Shown here: one piece after another, positions 1 through 5,092 of the stretch
Numbering within the stretch: position 1 is the stretch's first letter
Layout of the letters: every line of letters begins with the position of its first letter
Source: an uncultured Actinomycetes bacterium
GTDB taxonomy: Bacteria > Actinomycetota > Actinomycetes > Mycobacteriales > Mycobacteriaceae
Reading direction: 5' to 3'
DNA: 5,092 bases
Assembly: GCA_903911165.1 (NCBI GenBank)
Contig: CAIWCQ010000004.1
Coordinates: 1 to 5,092 of the forward strand
The notes under the pieces: model-generated
The model's database searches: none
Seen by the model: the letters and a program-made list of their open reading frames with translations, nothing else
Told to the model about the DNA's origin: nothing
Program-made: the position numbers and the translations under genes

Positions 1-13
1 CCTGTCCGGATAG
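1..13 (+). CDS. Possible 3' end of the upstream gene (expected YrbEB permease), last codons and stop only
   Basis: Reading codons from base 2 gives Leu-Ser-Gly and then a TAG stop at 11-13, eight bases before the mceA start. In mce operons the gene directly upstream of mceA is normally yrbEB, which encodes the second integral membrane permease subunit. A stop just before mceA fits that arrangement. Only three residues are visible, so neither frame nor identity can be proven. The assignment rests on operon context and the close spacing. Confidence 0.35.
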
Positions 14-17
14 GGGG
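12..17 (+). promoter_or_regulatory. Ribosome binding site of mceA
   Basis: The purine run AGGGGG lies four bases upstream of the ATG at 22 and overlaps the putative stop codon of the upstream gene. It is a good match to an anti-Shine-Dalgarno target and supports ATG 22 as the mceA start. The overlap suggests that mceA is translated from the same transcript as the preceding gene. Confidence 0.55.
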
Positions 18-21
18 CTCG

Positions 22-1302
22 ATGACGAAGAATCTCGGCCCCGGACCGTCCGACCGGTCGGAGACCGAAACTGCGGCGGTGCCGGTAGCCGCGAGAGCGG
101 GCCAGAGTTTCGGTGCCCGTGGCAGTGCGCGCCCGATCGCAGGTTTGCTCACTGTGCTTGCGGTGGTCTTGATCTTCGCGCTGGCCGTGGGGCTGTTCCG
201 GGACAGCTTCTCCCAATCCATTCCGGTAACGGTGATTTCCGATCGCGCGGGCTTGGTCATGAATCCCGAGGCCAAAGTCAAACTCAACGGTGCGCAGGTC
301 GGCAAGGTGGCGTCGATCGAGGCGCTTCCCGACGGGGGAGCAGCGCTGCACCTCGCCATTGATCCGGCGTCTCTCGACGCGATCCCCGCCAATGTGGGCG
401 CGGAAATCACGTCCTCGACGGTGTTCGGCTCCAAGTTCGTCGAGTTGGTGCCGCCGGCTGACCCGTCGGCGGCGTCGCTCAGTGCGGGCAAGGTGATCCG
501 AGGCGGGAACGTCACCGTCGAGATCAACACCGTCTTCGAGCAACTCGTCTCGGTGCTGTCGGAGGTGGAGCCGGCAAAACTCAACCAGACCCTCGGCGCC
601 CTGTCACAGTCGCTGTCGGGCCGCGGTGACAAGTTCGGCCAGAGCCTGGTGGACCTCGGCAGCGCGCTGGGCAAGATCAATCCCGCTCTGGACAACCTGA
701 ATCAGGTGCTGGCCGTCACACCGACGGTGTTCGGTGCTTTCGCCGACGCCTCGCCGGACCTGCTGGCGGTGCTGGACAACACCGCGAGTTTCGGTGGGAC
801 CGTCGTCGATGAGCAGGACGGTCTGGACGCCCTGCTCGTCAGCGCAATCGGCCTGGCCGATATCGGTACCGATGTGGTGTCGGAAAATCGGGCACCGCTG
901 ACTGACGTCCTGCGTCTCCTGGTGCCGACCACCGACCTGACCAATGAGTACAACGCGGCCCTGACCTGTGGTCTCGGCGCGTTGATTCCACTGGCTACTG
1001 GCCCCGGCGCGCCGGTTCCGGGCGCGATTCTGCTGCAGTCGTTCTTCCTGGGCCGGGAGCGTTACCGGTACCCGGGCAACCTGCCCAAGGTGGCGGCCAA
1101 GGGCGGGCCGCAGTGCACGGACCTTCCCAACGTGCCCTATGAGAAGCGGATTCCGTTCGTGGTTTCCGACATCGGGGCCAACCAGGCGGAGTACGGCAAC
1201 CAGGGCATCCTGCTGAATTCTGACGGTCTCAAGCAAGCACTGTTCGGCCCCCTCGACGGCCCGCCGCGCAATACCGCGCAGATCGGCCAGCCGGGCGGAT
1301 GA
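22..1302 (+). CDS. mceA: MceA, MCE family lipid-transport protein (first hexamer subunit)
   Basis: This 426-residue protein is the A subunit of an Mce lipid importer, part of the envelope-spanning hexamer that shuttles lipids to the YrbE permease. A polar N-terminal stretch of about 37 residues precedes one hydrophobic anchor at about 38-59 (core LLTVLAVVLIFALAVGLF). An MCE domain follows at about 66-145, with the typical segments RAGLVMNPEAKVKLNGAQVG and SSTVFGSKFVELVPP. The region TVEINTVFEQL through KLNQTLGALSQSL and GDKFGQSL (about 165-210) is the signature of actinobacterial MceA proteins and begins the long helical tunnel region, which runs to about 300. The C-terminal part carries two cysteines, C316 and C365, which may pair outside the membrane. 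Its length is within the usual MceA range of about 400-450 residues. The ATG at 22 is supported by AGGGGG at 12-17. The stop overlaps the mceB start by four bases (ATGA). The MceA call is firm; which mce locus this is (mce1, mce4 or other) is not resolved. Confidence 0.93.
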   Translation: MTKNLGPGPSDRSETETAAVPVAARAGQSFGARGSARPIAGLLTVLAVVLIFALAVGLFRDSFSQSIPVTVISDRAGLVMNPEAKVKLNGAQVGKVASIEALPDGGAALHLAIDPASLDAIPANVGAEITSSTVFGSKFVELVPPADPSAASLSAGKVIRGGNVTVEINTVFEQLVSVLSEVEPAKLNQTLGALSQSLSGRGDKFGQSLVDLGSALGKINPALDNLNQVLAVTPTVFGAFADASPDLLAVLDNTASFGGTVVDEQDGLDALLVSAIGLADIGTDVVSENRAPLTDVLRLLVPTTDLTNEYNAALTCGLGALIPLATGPGAPVPGAILLQSFFLGRERYRYPGNLPKVAAKGGPQCTDLPNVPYEKRIPFVVSDIGANQAEYGNQGILLNSDGLKQALFGPLDGPPRNTAQIGQPGG

Positions 1303-2324
1303 GCACCATGCGCGGCACCTCGATCAAGGTCGGCATCTTCGCCGTGGTGATGCTGTTGCTGACCGGTGTGTTGTTCGCGATCTTCAGCCAATATCGCGGC
1401 GGCCCGGACAGCAGATACTCGGCGGTGTTCGATGACGCCTCCAGCCTCGAGCCCGGCGACTCGGTCCGCGTCGCGGGAGTGCGAGTGGGAACCGTCAATA
1501 AGGTCTCGTTGCAACCCGACAATTCCGTGGTCGTCGGATTTGGGGCCGATCGGCAAATCGCTCTCACCTCGGGTACCAAGGCCGCGGTGCGCTACCTCAA
1601 CCTTGTCGGTGACCGTTATCTGGAACTCATCGACAGCCCGGGGTCGGCGAAGATCCAGCCGCCCGGATCGGTCATTCCGGCCGACCGCACCGAGGCGGCG
1701 TTGGATCTTGATCTGCTGCTGGGTGGTCTCAAACCCGTTGTGCAGGGGCTGAATCCGGAAGCAGTCAACGCGCTGACCAGTTCTCTGATCCAGGTGTTGC
1801 AAGGCCAGGACGGCAACCTCGAGTCGTTATTCGCCAAGACGTCATCATTCTCCAATGCCCTGGCCGACAACAGCCAGACCGTCCAGGAGTTGATCGACAA
1901 CCTCAACGTCGTCCTGGCCACGATCAGCAAGGACGGGGATAAATTCTCGGGCACCGTCGACCGCCTGGAGAAACTCATCACCGGCCTGGCGCAGGACCGC
2001 AATCCGATCGGGGAGGCCATCACCGCCCTCGATGGAGGAACCGCGTCGCTCACCGGTCTGCTCACCGAGGCCCGCGCACCATTGGCCGGCACCGTTGACG
2101 AGCTTGCGCGGCTGACGCCGCTACTGGACCAGGACAAGGAGACACTCGACATCGCCTTGCAGAAGGCACCGGCCAACTTCCGCAAGCTGGTCCGGCTCGG
2201 CTCGTACGGAAGCTGGATCAACCAATACCTGTGCGGGATGTCCGCACGGGTCACTGATCTGCAGGGCCGCACGGCGTACTTCCCCTGGATCCTGCAGCAC
2301 ACCGGAAGGTGCGCTGAGCCCTGA
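1299..2324 (+). CDS. mceB: MceB, MCE family lipid-transport protein
   Basis: This 341-residue protein is the B subunit of the Mce hexamer, close to the usual MceB length of about 340. A short N-terminus with basic residues leads into one membrane anchor at about 11-30 (VGIFAVVMLLLTGVLFAIFS). The MCE domain spans about 38-113 and includes GDSVRVAGVRVGTVNKV and LNLVGDRYLEL. The MceB signature LDLDLLLGGLKPVVQGLNPE (135-154) follows, then a long amphipathic helical region to about 285 that should line the lipid tunnel. The C-terminus has the MceB-type pattern of a Tyr-Leu-Cys (C312) and a terminal Gly-Arg-Cys (C338), a probable disulfide pair. The chosen ATG at 1299 overlaps the mceA stop as ATGA, giving translational coupling. 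A second in-frame ATG at 1308 would give a protein starting MRGTSIKVG and cannot be excluded. No strong Shine-Dalgarno is seen; GGGCGG abuts the ATG at 1299. The stop shares one base with the mceC start. Confidence 0.93.
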   Translation: MSTMRGTSIKVGIFAVVMLLLTGVLFAIFSQYRGGPDSRYSAVFDDASSLEPGDSVRVAGVRVGTVNKVSLQPDNSVVVGFGADRQIALTSGTKAAVRYLNLVGDRYLELIDSPGSAKIQPPGSVIPADRTEAALDLDLLLGGLKPVVQGLNPEAVNALTSSLIQVLQGQDGNLESLFAKTSSFSNALADNSQTVQELIDNLNVVLATISKDGDKFSGTVDRLEKLITGLAQDRNPIGEAITALDGGTASLTGLLTEARAPLAGTVDELARLTPLLDQDKETLDIALQKAPANFRKLVRLGSYGSWINQYLCGMSARVTDLQGRTAYFPWILQHTGRCAEP

Positions 2325-3427
2325 TGTTGAAGTATCGCGGCTCGGCCCTCATTCGCTCCGGCTTCATCGGCCTGGCGCTGATCCTGCTTGTCATCATCGT
2401 GGGCCTGCAGCCACAGCGGTTGTTCTCGCTGGCCACCACGGTGCGCCATCAGGCGCTGTTCACCGAGGCCGGGGGTCTGGCGCCCGGCAACGAGGTCAAG
2501 GTCTCCGGGGTCAACGTCGGTACGGTCTCCGACGTGACGCTGAGCCAGGGCAGGGCGCTGGTGACGTTCCGGGTCGACGGGAAGGTCCGACTGGGTTCGG
2601 CCACCACCGCCCACATCCGCACCGGGACACTCCTGGGCCAGCGGGTGCTGACCCTGGAATCCGACGGCAGCGGAACACTGCGGTCCGCCGACGTCATCCC
2701 GGTGTCGCGGACCGGGGCACCGTATTCGCTGACCGATGCGGTCAGTGAATTCACCGCCAACACCGCCGACACCGACACCGCCGCGCTCAACACGTCTCTG
2801 GACACCCTGTCGTCGACAATCGACCGCCTCGCGCCGCAGCTGTCGCCGACGTTCGACGGTCTGAGCCGGATCTCGCGAGCGCTCAATGAACGCAATGAGT
2901 CGCTGTCTGGATTGCTCAAGAGCGCGTCAGAAGTGACGACGGTGCTCTCGGAACGCAGCCTGCAGGTCAACACCTTGATTCTCAACGCCAACGAACTGCT
3001 GGGGGTTCTCGAACAGCGCCGGTACGCGATCGTGAACCTGCTGGCCAACACTTCGGCGCTGGCGCAACAACTGACCGGACTGGTCGCCGACAACGAGCAG
3101 GAACTCGCACCAGCCCTGGAGCAACTGAACGCGGTGACCGAGATGCTGCAGCGCAACAACGACAACATCGGCAAGGCGTTGGCGGGTTTGGCCAAGTTCC
3201 AGGTCACCCAGTCCGAAGCGGTCAACAATGGCTACTTCTACAACGCGTTCGTCGCTAATCTGAGCCCGGCTCAGACGATCCAGCCCTTCCTGGATTACAT
3301 CTTCGGATTCCGTCGCGGGGTCAACGCCGGCCAGCCCCCGGACAACGCCGGGCCCCGCGCGGAGTTCCCCTTCCCGTGGAACGGCAACCCGGAACCATGG
3401 CGGCGAACAGGGCAGGTGCCCGGATGA
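2324..3427 (+). CDS. mceC: MceC, MCE family lipid-transport protein
   Basis: This 367-residue protein is the C subunit of the Mce hexamer. Basic residues near the N-terminus (MLKYRGSALIR) precede a single membrane anchor at about 12-28 (GFIGLALILLVIIVGLQ). The MCE domain is at about 38-113, with GLAPGNEVKVSGVNVGTVSD and GTLLGQRVLTLE. The helical region from about 138 to 292 includes the MceC-like stretch NERNESLSGLLKSASEVT (188-205) and ends near LAGLAKF. After it comes an aromatic segment (GYFYNAFVANLSPAQTIQPF) and a short proline-rich tail (FPFPWNGNPEPW). There are no cysteines at all, unlike the A, B and D neighbours. The ATG at 2324 overlaps the mceB stop by one base (TGATG). GGAAGG at 2304-2309 lies upstream, though 14 bases is a rather long spacing. 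The stop overlaps the mceD start as ATGA. The family call is firm; the C position is assigned from gene order and sequence pattern. Confidence 0.92.
   Translation: MLKYRGSALIRSGFIGLALILLVIIVGLQPQRLFSLATTVRHQALFTEAGGLAPGNEVKVSGVNVGTVSDVTLSQGRALVTFRVDGKVRLGSATTAHIRTGTLLGQRVLTLESDGSGTLRSADVIPVSRTGAPYSLTDAVSEFTANTADTDTAALNTSLDTLSSTIDRLAPQLSPTFDGLSRISRALNERNESLSGLLKSASEVTTVLSERSLQVNTLILNANELLGVLEQRRYAIVNLLANTSALAQQLTGLVADNEQELAPALEQLNAVTEMLQRNNDNIGKALAGLAKFQVTQSEAVNNGYFYNAFVANLSPAQTIQPFLDYIFGFRRGVNAGQPPDNAGPRAEFPFPWNGNPEPWRRTGQVPG
3409..3416 (+). promoter_or_regulatory. Ribosome binding site of mceD (decides the start)
   Basis: AGGGCAGG sits seven bases upstream of the ATG at 3424, inside the last codons of mceC. 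Its spacing fits ATG 3424 and not the upstream in-frame GTG at 3376 or ATG at 3397, so it supports the shorter 499-residue MceD. Confidence 0.45.
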
Positions 3428-4923
3428 CCCGTAAACGGCTCACCACCCTCATCGCCGCTGCGTGCGCGGTGCTCATCGCCGCGGGCATTGCACTGCTTGT
3501 CCGCAACACCGCACTGAAGCCGACGACCATTACTGCCTATTTCGCCAGCGCGAAGGCGATCTACCCCGGCGACGATGTTCGGGTGTCCGGGGTCAGGGTG
3601 GGTACCGTCAAGTCGATCCAACCGCAGGGCACCAGGGCGAAGATGACCCTCAGCGTCAAGCGCGGCGTACCCATCCCCGCTGATGCCAACGCGGTGATCG
3701 TCGCCCAGAATCTGGTCGGTGCCCGGTTCGTCCAACTGGCACCGGCCTACGGGGTGGACGGCGAATCCGGCGGACCGACGATGCGCGACGGCGCCGTGAT
3801 CGATCTCGACCGCACCGCCGTGCCGGTCGAATGGGACGAGGTCAAAGCCCAACTGGCCCGGCTGTCAACGGATCTCGGCCCGAGCAGTGGAGTGTCGACG
3901 TCGTCGGTGGGGCGCTTCATCGACAGCGCTGCCAACGCGATGGACGGCAACGGGGACAAGCTGCGGGAGACCATCAAGCAGCTGTCGGGCCTGAGTCGGA
4001 TCCTCGCCGACGGTAGCGGCAACATCGTCGACGTCATCGAGAACCTGCAAACCTTCGTCACCGCGCTGCGCGACAGCAACGACCAGATCGTGTCGTTCCA
4101 GGATCGCCTCGCCACCGTGAGCAGCGTGCTCAATGACAGCCGCTCAGAACTCGACGGTGCCCTGACAAATCTGTCCAGTGCGGTCGTCGACGTCGAACGA
4201 TTCGTTGCCGGTAGCCGCGACCAGACTTCCGAGCAGATCGAAAGACTCGGCGACGTGGTCAGGAACCTCAGCGACAACCAGATGGCGCTGAAGAACCTTC
4301 TGCACGTGGCGCCGAACGCGATCGGGAACAGCTACAACATCTACAACCCCGACACCGGCAGCGGCCTCGGCGGCTTCGCGTTGGGGAACTTCGCCAATCC
4401 GCTCCAAGTGATCTGCGCGGCCATCGGGGCCATTCAGAACGCGACCGCATCCGAGACCGGGAAGCTGTGCTCCCAGTACCTAGGGCCCGCGCTGCGCTTG
4501 CTGAACTTCAACTACCTGCCGGTGCCGTTCAACGCCTACCTGGCGAAGTCGCCGAGTCCGGAGAACCTCATCTACTCCGAGCCGAACCTGGCTCCCGGCG
4601 GCGCCGGTGCCAGCCCGCCACCGCCGGTGTTGCCGCCCGCGATCTCGGCGTACACCGGACTCAATGGCGACGTTCCGCCGCCCGCGGGGTGGGGGGCACC
4701 ACCGAATACGACCCCCGGTAGCTACACCCCGACCGGACTGCCCGCCTATCCGCAGCCCGCGCTCTACCCCAATGCGCCGATTCCGGGTGTCCCCAATCCG
4801 ACCGGGGTGCCCAATGGACTCGGTGCCCCGCCGGGACCCGGTGTTCCCAGTGGGCAGGCCGGTCAGGCGCCGTCGACGCTGCAGGATCTGTTGCTGCCTG
4901 CCGAAGGGATGCCGCCGTCATGA
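3424..4923 (+). CDS. mceD: MceD, MCE family lipid-transport protein with proline-rich C-terminal tail
   Basis: This 499-residue protein is the D subunit of the Mce hexamer. A basic start (MTRKR) precedes a membrane anchor at about 8-27. The MCE domain spans about 36-107, with IYPGDDVRVSGVRVGTVKSI and QNLVGARFVQLAP. The MceD signature RTAVPVEWDEVKAQLARLS (130-148) follows, then a helical tunnel region to about 292. Next comes a conserved MceD block with NFANPLQVICAAI, a second cysteine in KLCSQYLGPAL, and FNYLPVPFN; C331 and C349 may form a disulfide. Residues about 391-479 are rich in Pro, Gly and Ala, and the protein ends with TLQDLLLPAEGMPPS, a tail typical of MceD proteins. ATG 3424 was chosen because it overlaps the mceC stop as ATGA, has AGGGCAGG at 3409-3416 seven bases upstream, and places the basic residues directly before the membrane helix. 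A GTG at 3376 or ATG at 3397 would extend the protein by 16 or 9 residues but would run deep into mceC. The stop overlaps the mceE start. Confidence 0.92.
   Translation: MTRKRLTTLIAAACAVLIAAGIALLVRNTALKPTTITAYFASAKAIYPGDDVRVSGVRVGTVKSIQPQGTRAKMTLSVKRGVPIPADANAVIVAQNLVGARFVQLAPAYGVDGESGGPTMRDGAVIDLDRTAVPVEWDEVKAQLARLSTDLGPSSGVSTSSVGRFIDSAANAMDGNGDKLRETIKQLSGLSRILADGSGNIVDVIENLQTFVTALRDSNDQIVSFQDRLATVSSVLNDSRSELDGALTNLSSAVVDVERFVAGSRDQTSEQIERLGDVVRNLSDNQMALKNLLHVAPNAIGNSYNIYNPDTGSGLGGFALGNFANPLQVICAAIGAIQNATASETGKLCSQYLGPALRLLNFNYLPVPFNAYLAKSPSPENLIYSEPNLAPGGAGASPPPPVLPPAISAYTGLNGDVPPPAGWGAPPNTTPGSYTPTGLPAYPQPALYPNAPIPGVPNPTGVPNGLGAPPGPGVPSGQAGQAPSTLQDLLLPAEGMPPS
4594..4860 (+). other. Proline/glycine-rich low-complexity tail of MceD
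   Basis: This stretch encodes residues about 391-479 of MceD, dominated by Pro, Gly, Ala, Thr and Asn. It starts with a poly-proline run (SPPPPVLPP). It ends in degenerate short repeats: GVPN at 4786-4797, GVPN at 4804-4815 and GVPS at 4840-4851, with GAPP units nearby. Such tails are common in MceD proteins and are expected to be extended and disordered, reaching into the periplasm or cell wall. The frame stays open and joins a conserved-looking C-terminal end, so this is not a frameshift artefact. Confidence 0.7.
4904..4909 (+). promoter_or_regulatory. Ribosome binding site of mceE
   Basis: AAGGGA lies ten bases before the ATG at 4920 and thirteen before the following ATG at 4923. The spacing slightly favours 4920, which also gives the ATGA overlap with the mceD stop. 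Confidence 0.4.
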
Positions 4924-5092
4924 TGTCTCGGGTGCGCCGCCTGGCGGTCACGGCCGCATGTGTGTCGATCAGCGTGACCGGATGCTCGTTCGGTGGCCTG
5001 AATTCTCTGCCGCTACCCGGCACCGTCGGCAACGAGCTGGGATCGTCGAAGTACCGCATCGAGTTGGCGAATGTCAGCGCACTGGAACCGAA
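4920..5092 (+). CDS. mceE: MceE, MCE family lipoprotein (5' part, runs off the window)
   Basis: The first 57 codons of the lipidated E subunit (LprK-type) of the Mce hexamer are present; the 3' end lies outside the window. The N-terminus is a lipoprotein signal peptide: basic residues (MMSRVRR), a hydrophobic core (LAVTAACVSISV), and a lipobox Val-Thr-Gly-Cys with C22 as the predicted lipidated cysteine after signal peptidase II cleavage. Mature sequence then shows SLPLPGTVG and YRIELANVSALEP, which matches the start of the MCE domain in MceE proteins. ATG 4920 overlaps the mceD stop as ATGA; the adjacent ATG at 4923 is an equally possible start differing by one residue. In the family, MceE replaces the N-terminal membrane helix of the other subunits with a lipid anchor, and that is what is seen here. 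The gene expected next is mceF. Confidence 0.9.
   Translation, partial: MMSRVRRLAVTAACVSISVTGCSFGGLNSLPLPGTVGNELGSSKYRIELANVSALEP

Noticed and set aside
604..1236. Long minus-strand open frame (210 codons) opposite mceA
   Set aside because: Its codons are the complement of a well-supported mceA reading frame; the composition is Arg/Gln/Val-rich with no recognisable domain. This is typical of high-GC antisense shadows.
1616..2614. Minus-strand open frame of 332 codons across mceB and mceC
   Set aside because: It spans the junction of two clear mce genes, is rich in Arg and Ser, and shows no motif. Length alone is not evidence in GC-rich DNA.
2449..3228. Minus-strand open frame of 259 codons opposite mceC
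   Set aside because: Serine- and arginine-rich, low-information translation fully covered by mceC; a shadow frame.
3376..3423. Upstream GTG 3376 and ATG 3397 as starts for mceD
   Set aside because: They would place up to 52 bases of mceD inside mceC. The ATGA overlap at 3424 with its own AGGGCAGG is a better fit and matches the other junctions.
3295..3852. Minus-strand open frame of 185 codons across the mceC/mceD junction
   Set aside because: Antisense to two conserved genes, with no family signature and no convincing start context.
4594..4860. Proline-rich stretch considered as a frameshift or an inserted repeat element
   Set aside because: The frame continues to a conserved-looking MceD C-terminus and overlaps correctly with mceE; similar tails are known for MceD proteins.
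4661..5059. Minus-strand open frame of 132 codons opposite the mceD tail and mceE start
   Set aside because: It is opposite a proline-rich coding segment and a clear lipoprotein signal peptide; its Arg/His/Pro-rich translation is a complement artefact.
1..5092. Search for tRNA, rRNA, CRISPR, insertion sequence ends, riboswitches, internal promoters or terminators
   Set aside because: None seen. The window is continuous overlapping coding sequence with no intergenic space longer than the eight bases before mceA.

Overview
This window is an internal segment of an mce (mammalian cell entry) operon from a high-GC actinobacterium, most likely a Mycobacterium/Mycolicibacterium or another member of the Mycobacteriales. 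The evidence is a high-GC sequence with GC-rich third codon positions, four consecutive plus-strand genes of MCE family architecture, the beginning of an MCE lipoprotein, and the canonical gene order A-B-C-D-E. The species and the paralogous mce locus (mce1, mce3, mce4, or one of the extra environmental loci) cannot be fixed from sequence reading alone.

Layout: bases 1-13 probably hold the last codons and stop of the preceding gene, expected to be the permease gene yrbEB. They are followed by mceA (22-1302), mceB (1299-2324), mceC (2324-3427), mceD (3424-4923) and the first 57 codons of mceE (4920 onward, running off the window). Every junction inside the window overlaps by 1 or 4 bases (ATGA, TGATG, ATGA, ATGA). 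There is no intergenic space and no room for an internal promoter or terminator between genes. Coding capacity is essentially 100% on the plus strand. The long minus-strand open frames are GC-driven shadows.

How the genes work together (family knowledge): one copy each of MceA-MceF assembles into a hetero-hexameric, envelope-spanning lipid conduit. Each subunit has an N-terminal membrane anchor, one MCE domain that forms a ring, and a long helical region that forms a hydrophobic tunnel. MceE is usually the lipidated subunit. The tunnel sits on a YrbEA/YrbEB permease driven by the ATPase MceG and imports lipids such as fatty acids or sterols. All of these architectural elements are visible here: one N-terminal hydrophobic helix in each of A-D, an MCE domain directly after it, a long helical region, and a lipobox in MceE. 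The transported lipid cannot be read from the sequence.

I see no undescribed system, mobile element, RNA gene or CRISPR array. The points worth a second look are modest: the start-site correction for mceD, the proline/glycine-rich tail of MceD, the distribution of paired C-terminal cysteines (present in A, B and D, absent in C), the unusually long N-terminal extension of MceA, and the unresolved paralogue and substrate identity.
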